A stretch of 64,000 nt of DNA from Isoetes taiwanensis (GCA_021234155.1 JAJEKV010000006.1:7775003-7839002), one strand, 5' to 3'; positions 22,226 through 35,400 are shown, counted from the first letter of the stretch. The notes: generated from the sequence alone by a model not told the origin. Program-made: numbers and translations.

Positions 22226-23504
22226 ACGTACTCAATGAACTGGTGTTGGGCGGTGTCTTTCACAGAGCATATAATAGCGTCAGCAACCTTACGGCCTTCC
22301 TATATGGTCATGATTATACCTATCTGCTCAATCTCCTTACTCTTTTCATTCGTCGTGATAAAGAGACGCAAATCCTTTTGCCTGTCCCCCATGATATGTG
22401 GCACAGCTTGTGCTATTTACACCATTTTCTACTAGGGCCAGGTGTAACAACTCTCTTCAATATACTGGAATGAGGTCCCTGGAATATTTCAGGCTCTGCA
22501 TAGTTGAAAACTCTAGTCAGTCGCAAAATCTACGGTGCGATCTTTCCAAGCAACATTATAATAAATAGCACGAAAAAAGTGTCAACATTATGTTCATGGA
22601 ATCATTGGCTCAGCCATTCGATTTTGTGTGTCTCAAATCTCGCGTCGTGGATGGCCCGTTGTGGGAATAGAAAACAGCAGCAACTAAAATATGGCCATGC
22701 TGCTTTTCAGCGCATGCATGCAAATCGCCGATAAGTGTCTCAATGATTAGTAGTTTAGTCTTGTTCTTGTTATGAATAGCTTAGACTTGTGTTATGAATG
22801 CTCTCTTGTTATCAATAATCAGTAGCTTAGTCTCGTTCTTGTTATGATGCTCTTTGATATGTAATACTCATCAAGCATGCATGCAAAGAATAGAAGTCTA
22901 AGCTAATCTACAACCTTCCTCCTAGTTCTGAGTCTTGAAGGAACCGACCACGTGTACACCATTGAGACCTTAGAAATGTCCCCTATGTATATCTCTGGTT
23001 TAGATAGCCTCCACCAAGGTTCCATTGGGTAAAACTCCACATAAGGGTTCCGAAATGCATGCCTCATAAATTTAGAATAAGTCCAATTCCATGCACATTC
23101 AAAAAGCCGAAATGAATCATACAAATGAGATAAGCTAAAGTGAGAATCCACAGTGGCAAGCTTCAATATGATTAATCAAAAATCTGCACATATGCCTACA
23201 ATCATGACTCCAAAGGAGGATTAAAACATCAATGCTAAAGGCCATATATATATTATTTTTTAAGTACACCAGTCATAAAAGGCCATGAATACATGTACCT
23301 AGACAAGACGGCGCCATTCATTGTGATAAATATAAACCAGTATTAAGGGCTATAAATATATGTAACCAGACTAGCCCTTAATTCGGATAGACTGCATAAG
23401 CCTATGTACATCTATATTTTGTACAGCACAGCTAGTGAAATCTTTTGAAAATTATTACAGATGGGGGAAAGGCAAGAATTTCTGTACATGCGGGACTTCC
23501 TATG
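22226..23504. other. Unassigned; 3' flank of VAP27
   Basis: 22231-22473 (plus) and 22903-23166 (minus) are open frames with no motif I recognise. From 23180 to 23504 the minus strand is probably the VAP27 3' UTR, AT-rich with no clear poly(A) boundary visible. Confidence 0.4.
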
Positions 23505-26104
23505 TTAACGATGCAACAAATACCCAATAAGCACTCCAATGAAACCCACGAGGAAAACTAATAATAAAGAGAAACCAGATGTAGTTCTCTTAACAGTACC
23601 ACCTCCCTTTTCTTCATTCTTACGTGTCAACTTTTCCTGCAAAGTTGGATAATAAAATTCAAGTCAGCAAATAGCCAAGGGAGTTCATCAGATCATAAAT
23701 GAATTAACAACATTACAAGATCGTTCTGCAAGCGTTGGGTCATGCGTGTAGCAACATCTCTTTCACTCTGCAAAATGTCTAATGCCTTATTTGCCTGCAC
23801 AGAAAATTTCCCATGTAAAGGTAGAAAACCACCTTGTTGTACAGATAACTTGCACAGCTCCAGTTTCACAACCAAGCACAAAGCATTTTCATTTCAATAA
23901 ACAATTCAGAGCAGGCCAAGGAATTACATCATTTAACTTTGCACTGAGCTCGTCAACATCTTTTGTTGCCTAGGAAATCATACACAACATGTGAGAATAA
24001 CACAAACTGTTAAATATTACCTTGCATGTTACAATCAATCTGTTATACCTCATTTAATGAAAAGATCCAGTCCCCATTGTCAATAGTAGATGCCTTTAAA
24101 GATGCATCTTCTTCTGAACACTCTGGAACAGGTGAAGGAGGTTGGGGCGGCGGTACAAAGACAACTTTCAATTTAGCTTCATGGACTTCCCTGCCCTCAT
24201 CCTTGCTAAACTGCACATCCAAATGAAAAGCAGTTAAGGCAACGCGAAACTTAACATCATAAGAATTTGTACTTACCAAATCTTGACTGAGGTCTTTTAA
24301 TGTTGCTCCATATGCTGCAATCACACTCTGCACAAGGAACTTATCCTTGCACTGTAAATCTGATGGGGATTCCCGTTGTGTTTGCATTGTGACTGCAGTT
24401 AAGATGGGCTATGTTTGCATGATGTAATCACCACAGATAGAAACTAAAAACAGCATATAATATACTACACATACTGATGACATCAGAACTGCTCCCAGGA
24501 AGGACAATTCCAGTGTTTGGACGCACACTGTACCTTTTTGGTGCTGTTGTCTTGATCTGCACAACATGTTTGATGACCCAGTCAAGTCAAGGTGGCCCAG
24601 AAAACTACAATAACCTTCTGTCAAAGTAATGGAAGCACATGGAAGCTTTGTAATGTTATGGTTGTTCTTAAGTCTGTCCGTAAACAGATCTTTGAATGCA
24701 TTGGATCTAAAACATCCTGACAACTCCAGCATACTCAGACAACTTCCTGATACTTTTCCTAAATTAGCTTTCATTCATTCCATTGGCAAATACCTTTTAA
24801 CCGTGACATTATGCTGAGACTTTATGCATAATGGTTAGCTTTCTTTTAGTGCAAATTTTCAAGGATGAACCAGGATAAGCAACATGAACCTATCTGAATA
24901 TGAATAGACACCCTTTTTTTGTTTGAGTATGAGAACAGTCAGCAACCTGCTTTCCAGGCTTTCAAGATTCTTAACCTTCAGGTTATATTATGCACTTGAA
25001 GACACACTCTAGATCTTGACTTTGTGTATATAATCATACTTTCTTGTTTACCTCTCCCCTCCTTTTCCTCGTCTAGAGGCAGTGCTGCCATTATCATGCA
25101 AATGATATAAACTTGTTGAATTGTGATAACCAATAAATCACATTTTGCTCCTTTAAAAGCAAATCTTAACCAGTACGTGCTTTGTAGTGTTCATCGAGCC
25201 AGTGTCTCAGATATGTCATTATTGGTCACGAGTCGCAATATCTACAAATTAGACCAAAAGGGGTGCCATGGAGTGGCACATTTACCTGGCAGAATTAAAA
25301 ATACACAACTGGCAAGTGCAGTGTTCAAGCCCTGCTCTTATTTATTACATCATGTGTAGGGGAATTGATTATCCATTCACGTTTTATATAATGTTTTAAC
25401 CTGTATTTTGGTTATGGTTTTCTCATACTTGACATTTCATTCTAAGTAGCATGTAAAGTCTCTATAACACTGATAAATGAAGAGAAGTGGCACCAACCTT
25501 AAAAGCAACATAGTTGTCTGTTTCATTAATAAGTCTCAAGGAGCATGGTATTTGTTTCTTCTGCTCAACTGCACCATACATCAGCCAAGGAATCCGAATC
25601 ATAATCATTTGAATACGGCATTGAAAGTGGAATCAACATTTACAAGCATGCACTAGCATTTATGTTAACATTAGATCTCTTTTACAAAATAATTAAGATA
25701 TTGCGCCACTACTATACCTATGGAGACTCAATGATTTTTGCTTAGAGGAGAATAAATCTTGGATGTATACTGATGCATTCTATTGTTTCATTACCAGAAA
25801 CTTATTTGTTAAGCCTTCTGTAAGTATCCTAATTTAGTTTAGCGTACCTTGAAATGGCCTTCCTGCTTTAACTGGGTAGTCTGATTTTAAATTCACCCCA
25901 AACATGGAAAAGGAGGAAAGGGAGGAGTAAGAAAAGAAAATGGTATACACTAATTTTTAGATAAACTCTTAGATATTGTTGCTGTCTTCAAACCTAGAAA
26001 TTCAACTTGTGTTTATATGAACAGGACCAACAGAGCTAGGAAGGATGAGACTTACATGGAAATTTTATCTCGCTGGGCTGAATGCTGAGAAGCTCGGCAG
26101 GCAT
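23505..26104 (-). CDS. VAP27-type vesicle-associated membrane protein (VAMP-associated protein), complete, 8 coding exons
   Basis: Coding exons (minus): 26056-26104, 25498-25568, 24475-24556, 24277-24392, 24049-24210, 23928-23969, 23717-23794 and 23505-23636. All junctions are GT-AG and the frames join without a break to 243 aa, close to plant VAP27 proteins (about 240). Order: N-terminal MSP (immunoglobulin-like) domain with IQPSEIKFPFEQKKQIPCSL, then NETDNYVAFKIKTTAPKRY and VRPNTGIVLPGSSSDV; a VPPPQPPSPVPE linker; a coiled coil (DELSAKLND through SERDVATRMTQRLQ); and a C-terminal tail anchor (FSLLLVFLVGFIGVLIGYLL). Plant VAP27s sit in the ER membrane, bind FFAT-like motifs and tether ER to plasma membrane and cytoskeleton. 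Start chosen at the only ATG giving the family N-terminus. It is the only clearly intact host gene here. Confidence 0.95.
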
Positions 26105-26428
26105 GGTTGAAGAAAGAGGTCTTAAGATTCAAAACTGAAAGATTAAAACCACCATTAGATTCGCGTTAAATCCAAACATATTACTTCAGTTGGATTGAGC
26201 CCAAAAGAGTACAACTAAGTAAAAAATTCCCACCTGTACAACCACACCATATCCCTTGACAAGGAAGAACAGAACTACAAAGTGAATCTATGAATTTGGT
26301 AAAACACGCAATAGTATATAACTGGGCTGAAAAGGTCGATTGTGAAAGCAAGTGACCGACGATGACGGCAAAGAATATTGGGAACCTTTGTTTTGAAATG
26401 AACGAAGTTGAATACTGTGCGTTGGCTG

Positions 26429-26436
26429 CACGTGTC
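26429..26436 (-). promoter_or_regulatory. G-box / ABRE-like CACGTGTC upstream of VAP27
   Basis: CACGTGTC lies about 325 bp upstream of the VAP27 start codon. It is a core bZIP/bHLH binding site in plants. A single short motif, so functional use is uncertain. Confidence 0.35.
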
Positions 26437-27984
26437 GGCAATGGACCTTTTTATTAATGCTTTTTAAGTTCTCGACAATGGCGACCAACTTAAACATCTG
26501 GTTCAGAGGTTATCTCTTAATCCATTGCAGTGTTATCAAGTCCACCATTTTCTAAATTGTAAAAAGGCGAGGATATTTGCCATAATCACAAGAGGAGGGT
26601 TATCCTCCTCTTCCAATGTCCACCCTAAATTGTAAAAAGGCAAGTGACACACCAATGCCAGAGTGTGCCTTTATGGGCATAAAAAGGTCTTTGCATTTGC
26701 TCTACTTGTGGCACACGATTCCCTTATAAATTAGTTACCATGTCACAATTAGCACACATGTTACCAATTAGTGGGCACGTTAAGTCAGACAAGATTGCAT
26801 TTGTCCAGTCGAGAAGTCCAAAAGAGTTTCAACCTCAAGTTTAACCTCTGCACTCGATTCTTTAGCAAGTATTGGACCTCTCTTGAATCCCAAAAGGATG
26901 TTTGTTGTCTTTTTTCAATGCCCTATTTTCTTCTCTACCAAGATAATAATGGACCAACTATGTCGCAAAATAATTTGGGGCTCCTACCGAAAAATTGGTT
27001 TGATTTTTTCTATCTAGTAGACCATTCTTGGAAATATTTGTATCTGGCCTACTCCAATAAAGCCAATTGATACAGCTTAAGGGGTCTTTACCACTCAAAA
27101 GGTCTTTTGACAACAAGACCTAGACAAAGTATGAATTTAAGAACCCTTGCTTAGCTTTAAACAGACCAGTATAAAGACGAGATGGCTGACATATAAGGGT
27201 GAACTAGAAAATTAAAAAAAGAAAAAAAAAATGATTTGAACCATTCTATGGTAGTGAATGAAGCATAGTTGAATAGAAGATGAAAACAAAGGAAAATGTA
27301 GGTCTAATTGAGAAAACAATCATTGGCGCAATAAAAGCAACAACGATTAGTATACTTGAAATTGGATTTTGTAAAACCCTATGACATTGTTTCTAGGGAT
27401 TGTCTTACAGTAATTATGCAAAGATTGGGTTTTGGCGATCATTTGGTAGTGAAATTTGACGAGGTTGTCCTTTATCACTTTTTTTATTTATTATTGTTGC
27501 TGAAGCATTGGCTCAAGTATTGCATGAGGCATGTAAAGATGGCAAACCATTTATTCATTCATTCATTTTGAAATAACTTAAGTTGGCTACAAGAGCCCAA
27601 GGGATTCAAAGCTATAGGGGGCACGTCATCTGCGTGCACAGAGTTAGAAGAAACCTTTGTATACACTTTTCCTTGTAGAAAATCTCCCATAATGTCTCAT
27701 ATTGTCGAAAACTTTGCACCCATGTCATTACCTGTACAAGCATTTTTTGTTGGTGGCATTTTTATTGGTGAATGAAATTAACACCATTAAGTATATATAC
27801 TTCAAATCTTATAGTATCTTATTGATCTCGCTATATGGCACACCGAAACTTGTGGGAGCATACACCAAAAACGAGAATCTCTATCTACGGTCCAAAGTAA
27901 AGCATAATTTATGTATTCTAGAATGGGACTCGCAAGAAACCAACAAACCGCCCGTGATAGATAGGCTTCTCATTCATCTTAGCA
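26437..27984. other. No gene recognised
   Basis: Upstream flank of VAP27 followed by AT-rich intergenic DNA. AAATTGTAAAAAGGC.AG appears twice (about 26552 and 26626). ORFs at 26771-27070 and 27702-28013 show no motif. Confidence 0.4.
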
Positions 27985-28620
27985 GATTTTCTACAATGGT
28001 GGACAATGGGTAGCCGCACACATGCGAACTACCCACGAAAAATAAAGGGAAAATCCAATTATATCATTTGGACCCCAAAACAAATACAATGCTAATAGAT
28101 GAGTGGCTGATGTACCTGCCGAAAGCTTATCACCGGGATTAAAAAACTCCGCCCTTTCGGGTTTTCGAGGAAAAACCCTAGTGATAAGCCTTCGGCAAGG
28201 GGCTTAGACAAACGTAAGGCATAGAATCGCTCCCAAAAACCCCCGCATGGAGAAGTCGAAACGGATGCCGCCGCCAACCCAGACTCGCACATCACCAACA
28301 CAACAAACGAGAAACATACCGAGAATAGCATCACCCAAATGGGTGAAAAAGGCATCACCCAAATGGGTGGAAAAACATGATAAACGTAACTTGTACAAAA
28401 CATAATAAACAAAGAAGGGGGGGAGGGTGGGTTCAAAAAGAATAAGGTACTGCTGAGAGAAGAGGAAGCGCCGATGAGACGTGGATGCAGAAACACGCCT
28501 GAAATAGCGAACTCCCAACCAAAAACGGGCATGCGCCGCCCGCATGCATGCATGACATGCATGCTCGTCCCATTCTAGAATGGCGATCCGATGTCTCGGA
28601 TCGATGCGATAGGCCTATCC
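27985..28620. repeat. Second locus of the dispersed repeat family seen at 21.2 kb
   Basis: It shares GTAGC.GCACA...CTACCCA, GTACCTGCC.A.AGCTTATC, GGGATTAAAAAACTCCGCCC, the GCATGCATGCATG tract and the closing stem GATCCGATGTCTCGGATC (about 28589). The class is unknown and no proteins are evident. CATCACCCAAATGGGTG..AAA occurs twice in tandem near 28330-28370. Confidence 0.65.
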
Positions 28621-28676
28621 AATAACTCTTGCTCACTACATCACTCTTATATGAATATCACAAAAAATAGTTCGTC

Positions 28677-29575
28677 GCGCAAAACGTATAAATATACGGC
28701 CATTTTGCTATGGTTTATATATAATTGTGTTGTTGTATTTATGTGAGGGTATACCAGTAATATTTCTAGAGCCCGTGATACATTTCTAGTTAGTTTGCAT
28801 TCCCACCCTATGGTTTTGCATGTGTATACATTACATGCAAACAGTGCATGCACACAGTGCATGCATGCAATTTATACATGTAGTGCATGCATGTTGAGCC
28901 CCTCTTTTTCTTAACACCTTGTAAGACACATGCTTATCGTTTTTATTTTTGCGGCCACATAGGTCTTTTCACATTAGAGGCTTATTTTTTCTTGAGCGTC
29001 GAAAAATACCTAGGGTTTGGCAAAACCATGTGCAAACTTTCACATTCCCTTTTCTATTCTATTCTATTCTATTCTATTCTATTCTAAGGTAATTAATTTC
29101 TCTTTATTTTGATGTTCTTGGCATATTTATTTGCTCTTGAATTTGCAGTGACAGGTGGGTAATAGTTTGTAATCATAGGTCAATCCTAGATAAACATCGA
29201 TTGCAGGTGTAGCCTTATTGTGTTGGCTCTATAGCTATCTATAGTAGGTTCAACTCCCATTCTTTGAATTATTGATGTCCTCCTTACTTATAATTTTATC
29301 ACAATTGTTTTGTGTCACGTAAAACGTATAAATATACGGCCATTTTGCTATAGTTTGCATATGATTGTGTTGTTGCATTTGTGTATGAGTATGCTAGTAG
29401 TATTTTAGAGCATATGGTCCATTTCTAGTTAATTTGCACTCCCAACCTATAGTTTTGGCATGCACACATGCATGCATTACATGCACACAACTGCATGCAT
29501 AACATACATACATGCAATGCATGCATGTTGAGCTCCTCTTTTACTAATACCATGTAAGGCACATGCTCACTTTCT
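28677..29575. repeat. Two diverged copies of a ~260-bp segment rich in CATGCATG (RY) motifs
   Basis: AAAACGTATAAATATACGGC starts both copies (28681 and about 29321), each ending near GTAAG(A/G)CACATGCT(T/C). Both contain runs of GCATGCATG and of ACATGCA. RY elements (CATGCATG) are bound by plant B3 factors, but this may be a repeat rather than a promoter. Confidence 0.7.
29052..29086. repeat. Pentanucleotide microsatellite (TTCTA)n
   Basis: About seven perfect TTCTA units between the two RY-rich copies. A shorter run of the same unit lies at about 51766-51779. Confidence 0.9.
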
Positions 29576-31562
29576 TTTGCGGCCCATAGTCCTTTTCATA
29601 TGAGAGGCTTACTTTTTCTTAGATCTTGTCTCTGCTAATAAAGACGCCACCGAGAAGCAAAAAATATGCAAGAATTGCCACAACAATGGTGAATCCAAGC
29701 ATGATATTAGATATGATAGCAGACAGAATGTAATAACAAAATTGCATGCCAGAAAAATGCCCGGAAAAACATACTCTAATCTTCCACAAATGCCAACTAC
29801 ATGTGTGTTATACATGTGTGTTATCATGAACGGGTCTATTTAGAAAAATCCTTTACCATCAAACTTTGTTGCGAAGAATAAGCACTCCAGTATCATGCAA
29901 GCATGCTCAAGAGATGGTCATGTATATAACTAGCTGATATAGCAATCAAATATGCACCACTTATTTTTGGGTTGCCCCTAGGGAGGCAAACCCTCGTTTA
30001 TATGGGTTTCTGGCATATCTTAGGTATATGTTGGAATATACCTAGGATATGCTGGTAACTGCTCCAAACCCATTGTTCCCTTAAACTGGCGGTCTCATGC
30101 ATTCTGGATCGCGGATGTTCCAACTGGGTAACTGGCAAGGCAGACCGAAGCTCCAATCTGATTGTGGCTTCAAGTGAAGCTCCTTCGTCTGCTCCCAACT
30201 CCTTCTGGTCATTTTTCTGAAGGCGTAAGCACAAAGAACTGCGAAGTGTTTCTATTGGAAAAATATGATGCTTTGTCTATCAATAGATAGCGATTTCTTG
30301 GTTTTGAAATGCTTGTGGATCTTCAGGTCTTAGCAATTTCAATTCTTGATTTTAAAGGAGGCCAGTATTTATTTTAGAAATGTGGTGGAGCTGCTTGAGC
30401 ATCTTTTGGAGCAAAATGCTTCTGGAGCAAAGAACGCTATCCCCCGAGGAATTTTTTGTTGTATGTTCTTCTTCGAAAGCATGCCCAATGCTTTTATATT
30501 TTGGATTCTTTGTTTTTAATGCAACAAATCTAATTCTTTGTGGTGTAGATCCAGGACCAAGCACATGTACTCCAAGATCTGTGGCTATGATATTCTCTGT
30601 CAATAAAACAATCGTGAATCTTTACCCTGTTCGACCCTTGTCGGAGGCCATGGCAGGATGCCATTGCTTGAGCGCATGGTGCTTCTCTATAATAACCGAA
30701 AGTAGGCTTTAAGTATTGTCATGTTGATGAAATTCAATGCAAACTGTGCTTGTTAAAATTGTTATAATATGAAAATAAGTTGGACCAAATTTGATTTTCA
30801 GTCAATCCATCTGGCTTCTAGAGAGAAAATGCACCACATAAGATTTAAAGATACCGTGTTACAGATTAGATTACGTAGGCAAGGTATGTAGGAGTTATTT
30901 CAAGAGCCTTTATCATCTAAGAATATTATCATAGTCAAGTAAGCCAAGTGAAAATAAACAGATAAACAGGCCTTGCAAATGTATGAACCAATTTGTTTTC
31001 TTGATCAGAGTTAATACTGTTACTATAGTTCGAATATGATGAGGTATGTGAATCCTGCAAGTAGTATTAGTAGTAGCTCTCCCTTCAGTTTATATATCTA
31101 TAGAGAGGTTGAGCCTTATGTTAATTATATCATATCTTTTCATTATGTTTAATCTTCAGCCTTTGAATCTTAATCATTTTTAAGAGGTATGTAAGCTATG
31201 GATCTTTTTCTTCATTCAACTATTTGACATCCAATGACAATTTTACTTAGGTACGGGAATGGCCTTTCTAAAAAATTTACATCTCATTGCCAGTCCCAAG
31301 TCGTTGCTCTGCAACTTGAGATTTTATTTAAGCTAAGCACTTAGACAACTGCTTGCCAAGTTGCCTTGAGCATCGACAGAGAGACCAATTCCACAGCAGT
31401 ACTATTGCCGATACTGATAAGTGTGATATGTCCAGAGGAAGAACTTTGTTTGTAGCCTCAAAATTAGGAAATTTAGTAGCGGAACTCGACCTACATTTTG
31501 AAATTGTCCATATACTTTTTATATCTTCAGCACTATCTTGATGCGTTGATATGTTCTTTCAG
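29576..31562. other. Unassigned
   Basis: A minus-strand frame at 30352-30603 (RIRFVALKTKNPKYKSIGHA) looks protein-like but is not recognised. The rest is AT-rich with no motif. Upstream exons of the gene below could be here; I could not place them. Confidence 0.35.
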
Positions 31563-32709
31563 TCATATAGTAATGGGGATTTGAAGGGCTGTGAGAACAG
31601 TGGCTTTGATGAAAGTGGCCAAAGCAACCAGGTACACCTAACATTCTTAGCTTTAGTGTTTTAGCTCTATTCACAAATAATTTTAACAGATGTCCACTTC
31701 AGATTTCCATCATATATGGTATATGTCCTGGTGTCTCAACATGTAAAGGAACCAGCAATTTAGGATGCTATCAAGTCTACCTTTGAAATGTTTATCATTA
31801 TGCTAATATCTCTGTACCTCCAGATCCTGCAAATTGTATTTATGGAGTTACTCTTGATCGATCAAAATGCAAGTGAATTATAAATGCAAGTGATAATGTA
31901 TATCATATCTACTATCGAAGTGGATATCCCTTTCTCTTTTATCTCTAATAATATGGAAGATGGTTCCGTTTTTAGAGCTACCATCGCGATGGCCACCTTC
32001 TGTGCTCCAGCAGACCACTCGTACCCGCAAGTATTACAATTGGATTCAATCCACGAGGAAAAGAATTGGTAAGTCTACAAAACATTCGACAACCTCTTAT
32101 TGTTGTATCTATTTTGGAACTCTCATATCTTCACATGCTACTTGCAAGTTGACAATTGAATCACGCAATGGGGTTATGAAAGGATGCATTTGGATTACAG
32201 GTAGTGTTTTCAAATGAATTCTTTCAAATTTTAAGGTTTTAGCTGACATAAAGGTCTATCCATTTGCAGCTTCATGACAGAGCAGAGATAGCTCTCTTTG
32301 TATTTCTCAGTACCAGAAGCATTTGCAAAAGCAGTCCGTAAACCATCAGTTAAAGTACTTTTTGAGCTTCATGTGATATGATTGTAACTTAGGTGAAACT
32401 TATTTAGGGTTTAAATTTTGTAGGTATTGCCATCAAAAGGTTTGGAAGTGAAATTGAGTGGCTCTGCAGCTAATGGAGATGCACCAACTACAGAGTCTCC
32501 TAGCGTTCTAACCAACTGGCAATGTAACATTCTTTGATCAGTATTATATTTCTTAAAAGAAGACTTAAATAATTTGTGATTTACCTGACTAGCCTATGTA
32601 TTCAGGTGAGAGGCAGGCTAAAGATCCTTATCAGGTTTCTGTAACTATTCCTCCAGAGGGACACATTCCTATAGTTGTCATACTAGGAAATGATGTGGCA
32701 ATTCCTTAA
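31563..32709 (+). CDS. Unrecognised multi-exon gene, 3' part
   Basis: Several in-phase, splice-bounded stretches. 31563-31631 (TTTCAG| ... CAG|GTACAC) encodes 23 residues starting SYSNGDLKGC. About 31976-32070 (TTTTAG| ... TTG|GTAAGT) encodes SYHRDGHLLCSSRPLVPA and ends GFNPRGKEL. About 32425-32523 (GTAG| ... CAAT|GTAAC) encodes VLPSKGLEVKLSGSAANGD. About 32607-32709 encodes CERQAKDPYQVSVTIPPEGH and ends in a TAA stop at 32707-32709. A further possible exon lies around 32273-32340 (LHDRAEIALFVFLSTRS). The phases of the outer exons agree but the middle is uncertain. No domain recognised; a host gene is the likeliest reading because codons are open exactly between splice sites. Confidence 0.4.
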
Positions 32710-32882
32710 ACATGCTATACTGTCTTTTATTAGCCTTCAACTTGTTATGTAATCTTTATGTTGAAGCTCATCTACTGTAGAGAAGCGTCAAAAACTCAAG
32801 AATTCTGGTTCGAACGGTTGGGCAACATTTGAAGTTCTGTCATTTATGTACATTCTTCACTTGGCTGATATAGGTTCTTTAG

Positions 32883-33103
32883 TGTTGAAATTTGCCTTTC
32901 TTTGTGAAAGTCTATTGAATTCAGTGTATTGAAGGAAATAGAGACAACAAAGGAAAATGGAACGTCAGCTCTCTCAGAATGCTACGGAGAAGAACAACTA
33001 CTCTAAGCTGACTATGACATTTATAGTAGGATGTCATGTCAGCACAATAGGTGGCATACTATGTTGAGTCATCATAACAATGTGATATAGTAAATGTCTA
33101 ACA
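32883..33103 (-). repeat. 3' LTR of a Ty1/copia element
   Basis: The minus strand reads TGTTAGACATTT ... TTTCAACA, a typical copia LTR end pair (221 bp). Immediately upstream on the minus strand is a GGGGGGG tract (plus 33104-33110), the polypurine tract. Confidence 0.65.
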
Positions 33104-35400
33104 CCCCCCCTGATGACCAGCATAGCTGAAAGAAAATCTAAATCCTAACAAAAAAGAACCTTAAAAGGTTTTTATCCTCCCCCCCTGGGAATGAGCCACA
33201 GGTGCAACATGTAAGAAATTTTTCATATTGGAGAAATTGCGGCCTGTAAGACCCTTAGTGAAACGATCAGCACACTGTTCCTTAGTGGAACAGTAGGAAA
33301 GTGTAAGTAACTTATTATGCAGCTGTTCTCGAATGTCCATTTGCTTGATTTGTAAATGAAGCTGATAGTCCTTCGCATGTTGTATTGCTCCAAGATTGTC
33401 ACAGTATATCTTTGTTGGTATGGTTAGAATGCCAAGATCTTCAAATAAATGAACTATCCACAACATTTCCTGCATTGTGAGAGTAAGGGCTTTAATTTAC
33501 GCTTCGGTGGTACTAATCTTTGTTAGAGTCTTGTTTTTGGGACTTCCGGTGATAGGATTATCACCAAAGAAGGAAAGATAGCCTTGTGAGACATTTTCTA
33601 GAGTCAATATCGATTGGAGGCCATGTCCGAATCACGTAAAGGATAAGTTGTGGATTAAGCACTTTAGTGTAGTGTAGACCATCGTGGCGTTGCCTTTTAG
33701 ATATCGGCACACGCTTTGTTTGCCTTCCAATGTGATTGTTTGGGATGTGTCATAAAGCGAGACAAGACTCCAAATGGCATAGACAATATCGGTCGAAAGC
33801 AAAGACAAAGATATAGGAGTGCTCCAACTAATTGTCTATATAATGTAGAATCCACATCTTCTTCCTCTGGGCTCTAATACTAGCTTTTGACCCCAAGTCG
33901 ATGGTGTTGGAGATGTATTGCATAGTCGCCATATGAAATTTCTCCAAAATTTTCGAGAGGTATTTTTGTTGAGACAGTGAGATACATGTATGATTCTCGC
34001 TTGGACTTCTATTTCAAGACAATAGTGCATGAGCCCTAGTTTCAGAACCTCAAAATGATTTTTAAGAAGACATTTTGTAGAAAGGTTAAGATCAGTGGCA
34101 TCCCCCGGCCATAATCGTGGTCATCCACATACAAGAGTATTATAGAAACCAAATCCCCTTGAAATTTGAAATATAAATTTGGATCCGCTCTTGATCTTTG
34201 GTACTCCATATCCCAGAATGAATATATTGATCTTCATATTCCAACAACAGTGGTGCTTATTTCAAGCCATAGATGCTTTTCTTGAGCTTGCAAACATAAT
34301 TAGGTTGATTTTGATCTACAAATCCGGTGGTCTGCCGACATATCTGCTTCTTCTTGTAGATCTCCATTTAGAAATGCAGATTTGAAATCCATTTGATAGA
34401 TGGGCCAACTTTTCTTCGTCTTTGCCAAAGAGATAACAGCTTCGCATAGTGTCCAATCTTACCATAGGTGCAAATACCGTTGTAATCAAAACCTTCCTCT
34501 TGTGTGTACCCTTTAGCTACCAGTCTAGCTTTGTATTTAGATAGTGTGCCATCCGAAAGTGATATTTTCGCATTTTAAAGATCCACTTGGCTCCAATAAT
34601 ATTGTGATCTGGCTGGTTTTGGAACTAGTTCCCAAGTTCCTTGCTTAGAAAGCATGGACAATTCTTCTTTCATAGCTTGTCGCCAAAGGAGCATGTTTTC
34701 TTTGCTTGAGAATAGGTAAGAGGATCACGTTCATGTAATACCTTAGCCATCAATGCATAATTATAGAATGTATAATTTGCATTACTGGAACGTTGTAAAG
34801 AGGCTATTCGAGCAGACCTGCGTGGTAGTATAGCAGAAAGGTGATCCGCAGTACTTTGAAAATCAACACTAGGTTCAACATCTTCAGATATGGCGGGAGA
34901 TATAGCAAGAGATATAGCAGGTTCAACATAATCAGTGGGTACAAAATCGTCATAAGCATTGGAGATTGTTGGAACAATTTGAACATCTGAACTTAATGGA
35001 AGAAGCATTGTTTTTGAGGAGGAACTGATAGATGGTTCGATAGTGAGTGGCTGAGATGTAACCTGAGAGTAATGGTCATCCAAGAGATTGCAAATGACTT
35101 TGTCATAATCTGTCTTGTCTAGCTGATAAAAATCTGATGAATAGACTGCATCCTCCACAAACATCATACTTCGCGAAGCAAAAACTCTCTTTGAGATAGG
35201 ATATGCTTTCATATTGGTTGTATATCCTATAAATATGACCTTGAGAGACCTGTCAGACAGTTTGTCATTCTTCTGTAATATCTCACGAGGGAATGCAGTA
35301 TAGCCCAGGCAACCAAATATCTTAAAATGAGAGACATCAGGTTTACGACCATACAAAACCTCAAAAGGTGTTTTTAGCAATAAAGACTTGGTTGGCGCTC
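33104..35400 (-). pseudogene. Ty1/copia retrotransposon remnant, 5'-truncated
   Basis: Minus-strand order: 35380-34670 is the end of integrase and start of RT (TPFEVLYGRKPDVSHFKIFG, then FIGYTTNMKAYPISKR). RT is then frame-broken (MKEELSMLSKQGTWELVPKP near 34670-34610, then a frameshift). 33475-33161 is RNase H (IYCDNLGAIQHAKDYQLHLQ ... STKEQCADRFTKGLTG). Most of RT is interrupted by stops, and the integrase catalytic core, protease, gag and 5' LTR are missing beyond 35400. It is inactive. It lies just downstream of the unknown gene's stop codon. Confidence 0.85.

Noticed and set aside
30380-30712. Plus-strand 110-aa ORF
   Set aside because: Overlaps a more protein-like minus-strand frame and has no recognisable domain; neither is supported enough to call as a gene.
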